A DNA stretch of 64,000 nt, taken from Dipylidium caninum. Lineage: Eukaryota > Platyhelminthes > Cestoda > Cyclophyllidea > Dipylidiidae. Positions 1 to 13,200 of this stretch are shown one piece after another. The notes below the pieces were generated by a model. That model was not told where the DNA came from, did not search any database, and worked only from the letters and a program-made list of their open reading frames with translations. Numbering within the stretch: position 1 is the first letter of the stretch; every line of letters starts with the position of its first letter. The translations under genes and the position numbers were made by a program. Location: NCBI GenBank assembly GCA_017562135.1, contig QEYB01000368.1, forward strand, positions 1,054,001 to 1,118,000, in the 5' to 3' direction.

Positions 1-559
1 AGCGAAGGATATCCCCATTTTTTCCTTATCCTACTCACGTAATTGCTCCCCTCTTGCATTTGCATACAACTTGGATTTATTGTTAGACCGAAGTTAAAAT
101 TATCTTTTTAATAGGTTTTGGGGTGATTAGTCATATTGGCCACGATAGTGCAAAGTAGCATAAACGTTGTATCTAATATTCAATTGTGTTCCTTTCTGTT
201 CGCGTATAAAATTTTTTGTACAGTGAAAAGTGTGACTCTGTGTTTGTTGTATCGTTTAGCGTTTTTTATCATTATTTCTCTACATATCGTGACGAAACGC
301 ACTTTGTACGACAGTTTATTTAAGGAAACAGGTGGAAATGTGTTTATAAAATTGTTTTTGATAATTTCATAGTCTTTTCACGGAGGATTGCAAATTTACT
401 ATACGTGAAACAAAAGTAGAAAGAGTTGCGTTGACTTTTATTAATGAATCCCGACGCCGTGCATTGCGAATTTATGCTGATTATATTTGTATGTACAAAT
501 AATCGTGAATACCTCGTAATAAAAGGGACATAACGCTCTTCCTGGTTTTCCTTGATCAG
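1..559. other. AT-rich non-coding stretch upstream of the first WDR27 exon in view
   Basis: No open frame here resembles a known protein or has good splice signals. It directly precedes an exon that begins after an AG at 558-559, so it is most likely intron of the WDR27-like gene whose 5' part lies outside the window. Confidence 0.5.
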
Positions 560-3175
560 CATCGGGTGACCGAGTGGCGGTAGCTCAGAGCAACGGTTTG
601 TGCTCGATATTGCGCACTCCTAAACCAGTTGATGGGACTTGTCTGAAAGAATGGAGAGAACAGACTGTTCTTACAGGACACCAGGGAATAGTATCGAGCG
701 CGGAGTGGTCTCTGGACAGCCACCTCATCATCACCACTTCAGTGGATAGGACGGCGCGCATTTGGTCTGCCAACGACGGATCGCTTCGTCTCATTGTCGC
801 CTCACCACGTGGCGGGTGTGCCAATTCCTATGGTCAGCCTGTCTTTATGACAACCGCGAAGAAAAACGTAAACTTACTCATTTTGAAATTACCGTGTGTG
901 TCATTATGTGATATCTTCAATAATTACAACTCTCTACTGCCGTGTGGATAAACAGAGATAGTGGAAACTTGTAACTGTATTATTTAATGTAAGTTTTGTG
1001 AGGGGTAACTTCATATCTTTTGGCACATTTACTACCTTTTGCGGTGTTTCAATTTCTCCACAGTTTGATTCCAGTGACAATCTTTCTTAAACGAAAGCGA
1101 ATAATGTCAGCGCTGACTCATTTCTATTATCCGTTTACCAATTTAAATACTTGATTTCATGTCTCGAAAAGTTTATATCTATCTGCTTTCAGGAATCTAC
1201 AGTTCATTCTGGATTTGTTGACCACGTGCAGTTCGGAAATTTTCATCTGCAAGACAATTTTTTCCATTTAACCTGCCGAAATGAGATATTTTTCTTTTCC
1301 TTCAAAATTGACTCAAATGTCAGCGTTCTTGAAAGGTGCATACCTAAAGCTAAATAACTTAATTTTATGCAAATTTTGGTTTATTTTGGGAACATTTTCC
1401 TACCATTCACAATGGCAATTAGGATGCGAGTAATCAAATGAACCCCTAGTGGTCAGCCCTGTTCAACTAAATATTTTGTAGACTCCTTCATGTTTATTTT
1501 ACTTAGGCAGTTTGAGTATTTTGTTTGATTTATTTATGGACTCTGTGGTAACGCGTCCTTTGCCTATTCCCATCCTAACGTGTAAACTTTCTTTTCTAGA
1601 CCTCATAGAGTTGCGTCATACAAACAAGTTGCTAAATTTGATTTCGACACATGCAATAGATTAACGGCTGTGTCATCAACCAACCTATTTTATTCATGTG
1701 AGTTCTCACTTGTCCGCTTTTTCTTTTCCATTCAATCATCTTCCTGCATAACTTAATCGATGGAGTGGCGTCTAGATCTTCTAGCAGCCGCAGGATCCAA
1801 TCGCTGTTTGTATATTTTGGACATAAATAACAAGGCAATTGTACGACGAATTCCAGGAATTCATGGAGCCACTGTCACGGACATCGCCATAAACCAAGTG
1901 AGCCAACAGATGTCCCCATTTAAAATGCAGATCAATTCCTTAAAAATAGGTAATTCCTTCACAACGAAACATGTAAAAATACGGTGTTAACAATTTAGCT
2001 GTCACAGTTAAGAGCATTTATGAATAAGAGATTCCAATTATCCGACTCGTTGTCCCGACGTTTATATCGGCAAGCCGAATATTTGGCATTTAAAGGAATA
2101 AGACAGAAATGTACCTAACGGATCATGCAAGGACTAATCGCAACTTAAAACTTTATGATTGATTAAGCAGCTTTTTATTTACACACATGTTGGGTAGGGG
2201 TCGCTCTACTCGTCGTTCGCTGCGGGCTTTTCTTCGGATGATGTATTCTCACACGGAATTTTTACTGGTGGTAACTCAGCCGGGGCCTACAGCCTCTTCG
2301 CGACAGCAGCGCCAGGTGATAGCGTACGTCTGTGGGACTTGCGAGTCTCCCGCGGCCATGTAGCCGAGGTAGCCTCCTGTCGTTCTCGCCTCAGCACTGA
2401 ACCTTGCGGCGGTGGAACGGTGCGTGACTCCGCCATACCTCCGGTCACTCTCGCCTTCTCTCCTTGTGGTCGCTACGTTTGCTTTGGGGCTCTCTCCTCT
2501 ATGGGTGAAATCCAACACCGGACTCCCACTGTCGTAGACTTTCGTCGGGTCTGCAATCCCTTAGCCTCCCTGACGCTCCCAGGCAGTAAACCCTGTGCTA
2601 GCAGTGCTGCGACTGTTGTTGCGTGGAGCCCCCTTAAGCCTGAGGTATTATCTCTTTTACGCTTCTATATTTTAATGTGCAAACCGGCAAAACCCACTAG
2701 CCTTGCAGGACTCAATGCTATTTCACACTCTTAGAAATCAAATTTTTAAGTACTTCGATTTTTTACTACGGCAATTCCTCATCCTACAGTGATGCATGGT
2801 TTTAATTCGTAACCCAAACTTGGAATGAAAATTGACCATATTTTGAAAACTGTAAGATCTGTAAAATATGCCACTCAAGGTAAAAATGTTTTGGGATAAA
2901 ATAAAATTAATCACTTTCCTTATTGAAATACTGATGATCGCATTGGTGGAGACATGGTTCGAAAAATTATTTAAATGTTAATTTACAAAATTGTCAGTAT
3001 AGTGGTATGTGGTAAAGATTGGGAATGAGGGCACTGTACGAAAGTTAGTTTTACCATACTCGGAAGTAACTTTTCCTTTTTTGAATCTCTCTTCCATCCT
3101 TTCGCTCAAATAATAATGTTTTTCTAGATCACAACGGGTTCCTTCGATGGCCGTCTCTCATTTTTTGGACAATAA
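560..3175 (+). CDS. WDR27: WD40-repeat protein, WDR27 orthologue (3' part, six exons)
   Basis: Partial gene; its 5' exons lie left of the window. Exons read as 560-867, 1193-1335, 1600-1697, 1776-1897, 2198-2644 and 3128-3175, all with GT-AG borders and compatible phases. WD40 features are visible: LTGHQGIVSSAEW followed by TTSVDRTARIWSA in the first exon, and ATAAPGDSVRLWDLR then VTLAFSPCGRYVCFG in the fifth. The order of segments follows the C-terminal half of vertebrate WDR27 as I remember it: FYSYLLAAAGSN corresponds to FYSHIVLAAGRN, GDSVRLWDLR to GDGMRLWDLR, and the ending TTGSFDGRLSFFGQ to the vertebrate TATLDGKLQLF ending. WD40 propellers are scaffolds; the molecular role of WDR27 is poorly defined. 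The segment at about 2380-2600 is longer and less conserved than in vertebrates. Another WD40 family is possible, but the ordered match over five exons makes WDR27 the best call. Confidence 0.8.
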
Positions 3176-3176
3176 A
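3171..3176 (+). promoter_or_regulatory. Poly(A) signal AATAAA overlapping the WDR27 stop codon
   Basis: AATAAA occupies 3171-3176. The TAA stop of the WDR27 frame is 3173-3175, inside the hexamer. If used, the 3' UTR would be only about 15-30 nt. T-rich sequence follows directly. Confidence 0.55.
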
Positions 3177-5532
3177 ATTTTATTCTATTTGTCCCACCAT
3201 TTCGTACATTCATATGCCATATTTATATTGTAAACGGTATTAATTATTGTGCCAAATTTGTTCTTTTGTTGGGCGAAATTTCCTTGCAAATGCGACTTCC
3301 TTATCTATTTCATAGAGTTTTGGCGACTCGTTGTAAAAATCTTTATATTCTTGATGGTTTTCGAGTCCACTTACTGTATAATTGTTGAATATTTGTCGAA
3401 CCATAATTTGTAGCGGAAAATGATTGTTTTCCCTATGATTCCTTCATATGGAGTCTACTAGAGCTTGCTGGCTGTTCATCCAATAAACTGCCTCACTCTG
3501 CAGTTTGCAGCCCTCGTGTGCCATCTTTCCTCTATCAGGGCACGCTGTTCATCCCACTTCTAATGGTGACACCGAGCGCCGTGGCTCTTTTTAAGGTAGA
3601 CGTCCAACGTCGTGTTTCCGCCTTCTACGCGGTCGCTGCGTTAGGCAAGGTCATAGGCTTAGCAACACAGGTAAATGGGTTGAAATACTTTTACGGCCCA
3701 GTAAGGTGTGAGAAGCGCTGGCCCTGCACGATTTTTTCTATGAACTGTGTGGTACTTTTTCCCTTATCCCGAGTAAAATCACCTCCCAACTATTCTAGCT
3801 GGCTAAGTACTTCGTCTTTCCCTTCCTGGATTATCGCACAGTCTGTTTGCATTCGTCGCGTCGATTTGTTATCCAAACAAGTCAAGATTGTCGCGAGTGA
3901 AGGCGATTTTTTAAATGGTCATGACGAGGTGTGAATGACACATCTCATGGCAGGCGAAGACTTCGTCTGTATGCCAGCCTTAATTGCGTACTGAAAGGAC
4001 GGTCACTTTCTCTTTCCGACAAGAACATTGGTTTGAGTATTCTTGGTCTGAGCGCCAAACTTGAGCCCCGTAAGTCTTTTGAACTGGCTCTACATCCGTA
4101 AAATATCGCGTGATAACTTGGGCGGGCATAGTTCTGACCCTCCGACGCTGCTCTCAGAACCTCGAACCTAATTTGATAGATACGGGTCAATTCGCAAATC
4201 ACCGAGGGTCACACCCTTACTGTCTGCCGTGTTTTCACTCCAGTTCTTACGGAGGCCCCGCAAACTGACCAAAAACCACCTCCCAATTAGTCAACGTAAA
4301 GTCGGGATTTGTGTAAATACCAGCAAAGGCCGACAGAGAGGAACTTCACTAAGCCTAGAAAGCCATCAGACACTTGCGACCTGGTAATATGCTGCCTCAA
4401 CTCGAAAAAAAGAAGCTGGGGCAATGCCTCCTGGGCAGGAGGAGGGAAATCAACTGAGAATTGAGGTCTTACGTGATCTTATTGCCCAGGCGCTTGGTGG
4501 GCACCTCTCACACCCGCCTGACGCAGGTGGTCTCGCAGCCTCTTCGTTCTTATCGGTCTTGCCAACTCGATGCCCGAGTACCTAGGCAGATGCCGCTTGC
4601 ATCCGAAGCCACGTGAACACTCTGGTCCTCCAACCTAACAGGCGCAACTTGGCCTCGCCTGTCCACTTGACCCGGTTTTTGTGGCAGCTGCTAAGATCTT
4701 GATTTGCACCTAATTTCTGCTACATTTTTGCTCGCATTCGTGTCAAAAGTGGTAGTATTGGGGACGCAAATTTATGTAATATGTGACAAACTGCTAGGCA
4801 CATGACATTTCTTTATCTTTTAAATTCTGGTTAAAAGTATTGGGTGTTTTCCCAACGGCGAATTTCTCAAATTACACAGCACCGTAAGTTTACATCTCTT
4901 TGGGGGATCAAATGCACATTGCTAGTGCCTCACTAACAGCGCCCCCACAACAGTCGTCTCACATCGCGGCTACATCAGCGATATCAACAGGCGACACTTC
5001 GACCTCTCTCTGTACAGTTCAGTCTTGCAGGTGCTTACCTCAAAGTCAAAAGTTGGGTCTGACTTTTGTCGGATGTAATAACCTCTGATTGATGTATATG
5101 AATATGTGCCACCCCATTATCAGATGATTTAGGGGATTCATTTCTTCAATAAATCTAAAATTGCCTTGATTTTGAAAGGGGAATAAAGAACGTTTCTCAC
5201 TTTAGGAGCACTCTTTAGCTCATTCTGTGTATCCTTTTAATGTCGTTATGAATGAAACAATTGGTCAGCCACAGCTAAACAATTATTCAATCTCTTAAAG
5301 GGGAATGAATAAGACAGCCGCCTCGAACGGCTATACCAGAACGCACTGTAAGCTGATTGGTTGGGGTTTTTTGAGCGCCAACCAATTAACGACCAAGTTC
5401 AATTTCAGAAATTATAGGTCACAATCAAGTTATGCTACCACGTAACTGAACCGTCCCTGGCAGATATACTTTTAAATAAGCCAATCTGCACGCAAGCTAA
5501 CGCTCTAATAACGTCCTAAGTCTCTCGATACC
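3177..5532. other. Intergenic region between WDR27 and the nuclear-receptor exon
   Basis: AT-rich to about 3480, then a more GC-balanced block (about 3900-4690) with short open frames on both strands and no recognisable domain. The block could be an old repeat, but I see no terminal repeats or transposase or RT motifs. One exon-like stretch at 3504-3678 is discussed among the rejected items. Confidence 0.5.
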
Positions 5533-5973
5533 ATGCCAATTTGTGGGAATGAATCTCCAAACTTGGCATTCCTCCAACCTCCGAATCTCCCTATTCCTCA
5601 CCTCTGGGTGAACCCGCCTCATCCAACTGCAGAGCTCTCCTCCCCGCAGAGATGTATACGTTTAGGACCGACTAAGTCTGAAGAAGGCAGAGAACCTACT
5701 CCTCATTCAGATGAGATGGAGGAGATGAGGGGCAAGGAAGTAGAAGGGGAGGAGGAAGCCACAATGTCCGACTGTGTGGTGTGTGGAGAAAAGAGTCCTG
5801 GCAAGCATTACGGTCAATTCACTTGTAACGGTTGCAAGAGCTTCTTCAAGCGTTCTGTTAGGAGACAGCTGACCTACACATGCCGAGGCGCACGCCGGTG
5901 CCTCATGGATCTGCATCATCGGATTCAGCGACTGTTGCCGTTTTCAAAAGTGTCTCAAAATGGGAATGCGTAA
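5533..5973 (+). CDS. COUP-TF-like nuclear receptor DNA-binding domain exon, frameshifted
   Basis: Reads from ATG 5533. After an acidic linker (about residues 50-75) comes a steroid-receptor-type zinc domain: [20 protein letters not shown], then [19 protein letters not shown]. This closely follows NR2F/COUP-TF receptors, ligand-regulated or orphan nuclear transcription factors binding AGGTCA repeats. In the second zinc module the frame breaks at about 5929: the expected [13 protein letters not shown] motif is present one frame over (5939-5976), so two bases that would encode part of the third cysteine appear to be lost. The literal frame ends at 5973. A good donor (GTAAAA at 5970) follows ATGGGAATGC, where COUP-TF genes often have an intron, so a normal multi-exon gene is possible. 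No ligand-binding-domain exon is recognisable in the next 4 kb. The P-box reads CNGCKS rather than the CEGCKS of COUP-TFs. It may be a pseudogene, a DBD-only fragment or a gene with a sequence error. Confidence 0.8.
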   Translation: MPICGNESPNLAFLQPPNLPIPHLWVNPPHPTAELSSPQRCIRLGPTKSEEGREPTPHSDEMEEMRGKEVEGEEEATMSDCVVCGEKSPGKHYGQFTCNGCKSFFKRSVRRQLTYTCRGARRCLMDLHHRIQRLLPFSKVSQNGNA

Positions 5974-8900
5974 AAGTGTGTTCCTGCTCCCACGGATTAA
6001 TTTGGACACTGTTGCGCTCTGCACCAAATGGCAAAATGGTATTCGTTTAGAGTGATGCCAAACTCAAAGATAGCTGTTTTAAAGCGTTTTGCCAAAATAA
6101 TGGTCTAGTTCGAGTTAAACGATGACTAAATTCTGTGTCTACCAACAAAACCTTTTTAAGTTAACCTAAGATCCAAAAACAAAACTTAAAACTAGAGTGG
6201 CGTTGAGTGGAGTGGAGTGTCTGTCATTCATTTACAGAGCGGTTCCCGACAAAGGAAGTTCGTTCGACTCGTGGCCGTTATTACCATCCACTGCGGGAGT
6301 AAATGATTATGGTAATCCCCTCTTCCTTCCACCATAACAATCGTAGGGACCAGGGTGCAGACTCGTCGCAATTAGAATGATGAATGTTAGGATTCGACTA
6401 CGCAATCCCACAATCACACCGCCCTTCGTCGAATGGCGGTAACAGTCGTACTTTCTCGACCCGATCCAGGCGTCAGAGTGGTGGTCTTAATTCTTGATTA
6501 AAATAATGGAAAAAATCCATGTTTATTGTCAACACGCCCTGCTAACTTCATTTTGGATTGTGCTTTATCAACTGCCTCACGCTTTCGTGGCCTAAACGGA
6601 ACGCGGCAGAGGTCAGCATTTGACACACCCTGCGTCGTCATCGGCGGCGCGTTGACGCATCAGTGGCCTGCTTCCAAGGACGACTTCGGAGCCACCGGCC
6701 TCGGAGGCATCTCCGCTTGCTCCGACCGACGCGAATGCATCAAAGCATTCACTCCTTTTGGCTGTCCTGGCCATGGCATCTGGACAAACCCTCGGACGTG
6801 CTCCCTCAGACTGGTCTCTTCTTCTGTTCTCCATTGGTATTCTTCAATAAAACACTTTTTAAGATAGCCAAATTCATCACACTTCATCAGAATAAAAATA
6901 ACCACCGGTCTCCTATTCTATATGCCTTTTTGATGCATGTCAGCAGCAGATCTGTCAATTGGCTGGTGTAAAAAACGAAATGTCATTTATTTAGAGGAAA
7001 TGGCGATTATTTCAGTGAAGGCATTGAGCGCACATAGAACGATCAGGACCAGAGTTTGTTGTCAATGCGCATCAAGGCCAGAAACGCTTCTTAGGCACGT
7101 CTCCGAGGTGCATTGCGAAATGGTTTACCATAGTCCGTCGACGCTTTCTGCACATCAGTCCACATCTACCCGCCTACTTAAGACTCTGCACTGAGTAAAT
7201 GGAAGTGAGATTACCAGATGAAAATAGGTTAGGTTTAAGAAAGAAAAACGTAAAAATACTCTCATTGAGTGAAGTAGATAATCACGACTTCAAGAAAGTA
7301 TTTTCCGAATAACACTGGGTGAAGAGGAGTGCTTTGCACCTTGAAAAGACCTGGATAATGAAGAAGTCCTCTTGTAAGCAGCTCTCTCGCGTTGCATCCA
7401 TTACTGCCCTGTGGCTGCTAACAAAATCAGGGGATTGTATACAATAACATAATTGCCTAGACTTCTAGCAGGAGGGAACCTATATGGTCTGCGAGCATAA
7501 TCAGTTTACATCTCATTTGCACTCCACAGAGACGGCACAACATGGACAGCGGGGGTTTGACCTGCCGTACCCTGCCGAGGCCCACATGTGCGGCGCCTTG
7601 GCTTCCTGGCAAGGCACCGGCTCGACACTGCACCACACAGCCCGAGTTATCCTCCACCTAACGCCTCCGCCAAAGTGTACCACTAACAGAGTACCTCCAA
7701 CTCCACGCAGTACTTGATAATATCTAAAGGAAAGTTTTTGCTAAACGTCTAAAGTGAATCTGTAATAACATCAGTGTAAAGGAGAAGAAATTAGTTATTT
7801 GGTCACGGCCTATCTGCATCACCTACCATCCACCTAGCGCTGACCGCCGAATATGGGGCACGGGAGACTCTCCTCGATGCCCAAATGCCTTCTCGAGCCA
7901 CACCCGTCTCACCCGAGGATGTTAAAAGTTTTGGCCTGACCCCGAGAAGTCTGGAAGAGGTACAATCTGTGAGACAAGGAGGTCACTGAATGCTCACTTT
8001 TGTAGTGCACACTGTAGTTCCAGTCGGTCACGATTTTCACGCTTTATGGTTCTACGAGCTCAGTTATAAACTGGTATGCATTGATGCATGTAATATTAGA
8101 ATGGTCAAAGTAGCACCGTTTAAAATTATAAGCGGGTACCTCTTGGAACCTCATTTCGGTAACGCTCACTGGAAGCTTTATGTTGAAAATTAGGAACCGC
8201 AGACTAGGTTCCTCAAAGCCCCAATTTGGGTTAAGAGAACTGACAAACCAATCCGTCCCATCCACACTGCCGCTAAATGATCAAGTTACTGCGTTAACTC
8301 CTCCACGAATTTACTAGAAATTCTTTGATAATGCTAGACAAAATGCTTACTTCAACTACTTGTGAAACACCGACTGTCACATCCTTATTGGTAGGACCCG
8401 TCATCACCTTCATTAAATGCATTAAAAGGATCTTTCACTCGTACATTTGTTCAATAGGCTTTACATTCACTACCACGTCTTTCGCTTTCCAAACCAAAAC
8501 GTTATAAGACGTCGTTAGAAGAAACTCATCTAATTTATGAGCATTTACATGCCTCCATGAATGAAAGGTCTTAATACCGGAATTATTTCTGTCACTGAGT
8601 CCCAGTCGTCCCTCGGACCAAATGGAGGCGTAACGCCTGAGGGAAGGCTTGTGGCTAGCTGAAGAAAGGCTGTGAGTTTATGGACTTAGAACAGAGGCTA
8701 TGGATACGCCACTAAGACAGCTGCGCAGATATACAATAAACATGCCAATGTATTCCATTTATGGTGAAAATTTGGGCATATTTCGTCACACGCAAGTTCC
8801 GTAAAGGTTTTCATTAACCAAACCCCAACTTTTTTGTCCTTATTCGAAAACTGTGACATTCCATAACATAAGTAGCAGTTTTAAGATATGGAACGTGCAA

Positions 8901-10213
8901 AATATGGATTTGGCAGAAGGCCTTTGATCACAGCTTAAACACAGTATAATGTCGAGTGATTCGGCAAAGAACAAAATAACCGTAGGTCTGGAAGACAAAT
9001 TGCGTTAGATCCCTGCTTAACGACACATTTTGATGAGGGATGAATACGTGATAAGACGGGTTTTATTAAAAATCTACACGTTCATCGGACCTGTTTCACA
9101 TGATCGACTTACATAAATTCATTCGAATTTTTAATGCATGAGTGTGTAAAAACCGCCTTTTGGTATTGTATACTGATAAATCGGCAGGTATCAAAGTGTT
9201 TTATATTAAGAAAGGGGAAGCCAAGATATCATTAGTATTATTTGGTGAGTATTCTTCATATAGCGAGTATATGGTGCTGACATGAAGATTCCTGACAAGA
9301 TGAATATGAAGTGTGCCTTGTAGAGTGTACAAAAGCCAAAATGCTACGACAAATATTCATAAAAGCGTTTTGGCACTTTTATTTTTTTGTCCTTTTTGTG
9401 CCAACCTTATAGTTCGGTGAATAAATCTCACCTCATATTGGTATATGATGTCGATGATATCTTCGGGAAAACTCAGCCAAGTATCCCAGCTGCAGAAGTA
9501 TGCGCACTGGCTGTCACGGTTAATGGAGGCCTCTTCTTGTTTCTATACTTCAAGTGTAAAGTGAGACGTCTTATCTTATAGTTTTTGCGTTCAGGTGTAC
9601 CCTTTCTTTGTCACCCTTACCAAAATAATAGAAACAATTTTCAAACAAACTTATTTTGAGAAGCAATGTTGCCATTTAAGGTTACCAGGATTTTTGACCT
9701 CTCAGTCTTCACTAAAAAGTCGTCTTTTTCCCTCAATAAGTTAAGCCAAACCGTTTTACCGTAATTTCGCGCTCAAATTCCGTGCTTTTCAAAGTAGCTA
9801 CTAAGTTATATCATAGATTTTTCCGCCTTAATTACCCTCGCTGAGAGTTCCTGAAGTTACATCGCCTATAATCTCTGTGCTTAAATGAGACCATTTTTAA
9901 CGTTTCGGACACTTTTGCTAGCAGTTTCCAGTAAATTTTGAGATCGAATTGCTTCAATTTTGATCTCTGTGTTATTCCGATCGCTGTTTTACTTAGCTTT
10001 TTATGTACAAACCTTAAGATAGTAGTGAATTACCTATAGTGTGTCGAATATTATTTCATTTACAACCTTTAGCTACTAGTTGGTCGAATTTTTCTAAATA
10101 GCTTTCCCAAAGCAAGTAGTCAACTTATTTTGTTAGGCTTTTTGCGGCCTTTTCACACAGGTATGAATTAATGATTCTTCCATCTTTAGAACCGTTTACT
10201 TGTCTTGTACATT
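5974..10213. other. Intergenic region with no recognisable gene
   Basis: Mostly AT-rich, interrupted by GC-balanced islands at about 6520-6850, 7480-7700 and 7800-7960 whose short frames overlap on both strands. None carries a domain I know. Nuclear-receptor ligand-binding motifs were looked for and not found. The islands could be decayed repeats. An acceptor-like TTTAG at 10184-10188 precedes the first zinc-finger-gene exon, so part of this region may be 5' UTR or intron of that gene. Confidence 0.45.
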
Positions 10214-13200
10214 ATGCAACGCAACAAAGACGCGCAGTATATTCCACCACTCCATCCCTCTTATTGCCCTACAACGACGGTCAATTCAGGAGATATTCTG
10301 TTTTCTTCCGCCGCCGTTGGTAACAACTCCGGTTCCTTATCCTCGTATCTTCATCCTCCACTCACCCGACAACACCAAAACAGTTCAGTTTTCTCACTCG
10401 TTGACCCAAATATCGAGTTGCCGACAATTAGTGCAAATGAAGTCGAACAGGTATTAGGTCAACTTCAGTCATCATCATCTCCTCAGTCGTCTGCCCCACC
10501 AATATCCCGAAAAACGCCTGGGTATTGGCTTTCCAAAGATGATTCCTTCACCCCTCCTCCAACAAAGCGTTCCTTCGGCGGTTGCGTCACGCCCGTAGTG
10601 ACTTATGCGTGTTATCAGGCGCAGAATTTACAATCACTTCAAACTCGCTCGTCACTGGTTGCTGCCCTTCAGTTGCCTCCGTTAGGGGTTGGACCATCCA
10701 CAACTTCATCCTCTGCCTCTCCCCCATTGCATGCAGCACTGCGAAAGCAATTGTTGGCTCCTTCAACCGCCTTCACTAACCTAACGAATGCGGTGAAACA
10801 ACGACAGGAAAATCTTACTGTTCGGCTAGCCAATCGAGCCAAACTAACGGCTTCTGCCCGAATTTCTGTCGATGCTGACTCCGAATGTGTATGTTTTTAT
10901 TTATTCTCTGTTACTGTCGTCACTGCAATGACTCATGCATATATTTTTCACCCTTATTATTTTCCTTATATAGTTGTTATATTAGGTGTTTGTTAGATCT
11001 TTCTTTGGAATAAACTCAAATTTCTTCAGAAATGAATTAGAATAACTCGTCCTCAAGTGCTGCTAGATATAGGCTGAGGTTTTTCTTTTAAAGTTTACTG
11101 TTTTCCAGAATAAGTTCGTTATCATTAGGTCCAATCATCTTGTTATACTTTCATAAGGAAATTACCAACAGTAAATAAAATGCTAGGGGAGGTGGCTACA
11201 CCATCATCTTTTCATGCGATTTGCGTACTGGATTCCTTGATGAACACAAAATGCCCTTCTTTCGTCTGATGTCTTAGCTGTTGCGATAAATTTAGCATGA
11301 GGTGAGCGTCTACACCATGTCTTCTTCAATTCCTTCGTTCTCTTACCCAAATGGGGTTTATTTTTTGTATTTCTTGCTTCTTCTGCTTTGTTTCCTCTTT
11401 AATTTCTTATATACTCGCATTTATTTTAACAGTAGCGTCGTATACTGAGTTTATGGTTGTTGCCACTTTGTTTACGCATTTTGCTGAGAATTGTTCTGAG
11501 AAAATTTCCCATTGGACATTGTTGACTTACTTTCCTTGTATGTAAATGTTGACATTCACTGAAAATATTCTCTATTACGTACTTTATGTGTAGCTCCTAT
11601 TGTTGGTCTTATTTATTCATTTGTTAGTAAACCTGAACTTCGTTATTTTGCAGTTATCTTTCCTTTTGATTCTTGAACCTATTTTTATTTGATGATAATA
11701 CTTTGTTCTAACTCATTATCATTTGGTACTCCATACTTCTGATAATTGCCTCTTGTTCCTTTCTATGTATTCTACGGATCACTAACAGACAAAATGTAAT
11801 ACATGTTATCCTCACAAAATACCACTTTCAGAAATTTACTGAGGGCATCGTTACCTTGGGTATCACGTGAGATTTCCGTTTCGTATCCTTATGAAAACGT
11901 ATTGTAGTGTGCGTACATAATGCACTTTTAGACTACACCTACTCGATCGGCCATAACTCAACCTGCTCCTCTGGTACCGCCTTCTTCCGGTGATCTTCAT
12001 GCTCCTCAAGATCCCGATAAACGCTTCCGTTTTATTGTGAGTTCCATTCCTTACTATATGCGCTTGTCAAGGTAACGTTATACCATTGTTTTACGAAATA
12101 ATTTTTTGAAATTGTGTTAGTAGTTGATGGTTTAACCCTGTACTTTTTCAGGTGTCAGCTCAGTTGACTGTTATTGATAGAACATTTAAGAATACGTAAA
12201 TACAATCTCAACGACTCTTTACGCATTACACTTGATAAAGAGTTTTCACTCATTATGCATTTTTTGTGTAAGTGTTTGTATATTAGGTCAATCTCATTTA
12301 CATAACCACACGGTACATAGCATGGGAAATAGTTAAAGCATGCAATTTCTACAACGCAAAGGTTTTAGTCTATCTTGAGTAATTATTGCCTCAACACAAC
12401 CTATGCTAATAAACAGTCCTTTCTAAGGCACCTTCCTAATGAATTTTAAAAGTTTAAAGTCCACCTGAAAATTTTGTCTTTCTCTTTGACAATTTGCGAA
12501 AATTAGCACATTTTTATTTGGCCCATGTTTGGCTCTATATTTTTATCGCATAATGTAGACATACTGACGTAGCAAATTACCTAAAATAAAATTGATTCAC
12601 GTTAGCTTTAAGGGTGAAGCACTAATGTACCCATGGTTACTGATGAATTTCATTTGCGTCACTGGATCTGATACGAATTTCAACAAGGAAGAAATGCTAC
12701 GAAAGTAGGTAAAAACTCATTGAAAGTGTTTGGTGAAGGTACGGTTTCTGATAGGACCTGCAGAAGATGATCTGAAAAAAATCAACAGTAAGCGATTTCG
12801 ACCTTTCTGACCAACCACTTTCGGGAGGACGATTTTCGGTGGACGACGATGTTGTTAAGACCATGTTGGAGCGTGATCCTTCTCAGGCAACATCGGAGAT
12901 GGCGGAAGAGCTTGCTTGAGCTCGACAAATCATTTCGAATCATATGTGGGAGATAGGATTGGTGTGGAAATAGTCAAGGTGGGTGCCACATGAATTAACC
13001 CTGAAAAAGTGAATGATCGAGTCGCCATGTGCACATTTCAGCTTGTTTCAGCTTGTTCGGGACAAAATGGAACCCTTCTGGAACTGGATAATAACTGGGG
13101 GATGGAAAGTGGATTACCAGCGAAAAATGGCAAGGAAAGGGGCGTATTGTGAACCTCTAAAACAAATGTGATTCGGAATGAGAGAATGTTGTGGTATGTA

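Noticed and set aside
3504..3678. Exon-like stretch after CTCTGCAG with a GTAAAT donor (frame reading SFLYQGTLFIPLLM)
   Set aside because: Splice signals look good, but the frame matches no protein, lies past the WDR27 stop and has no partner exons.
6526..6867. Long overlapping ORFs on both strands
   Set aside because: GC-balanced island open in several frames at once, no domain and no conserved motif; typical of chance or an old repeat.
7060..7194. Zinc-finger-like spacing CCQCASRPETLLRH
   Set aside because: Spacing between Cys and His does not fit C2H2 fingers and the surrounding frame is not protein-like.
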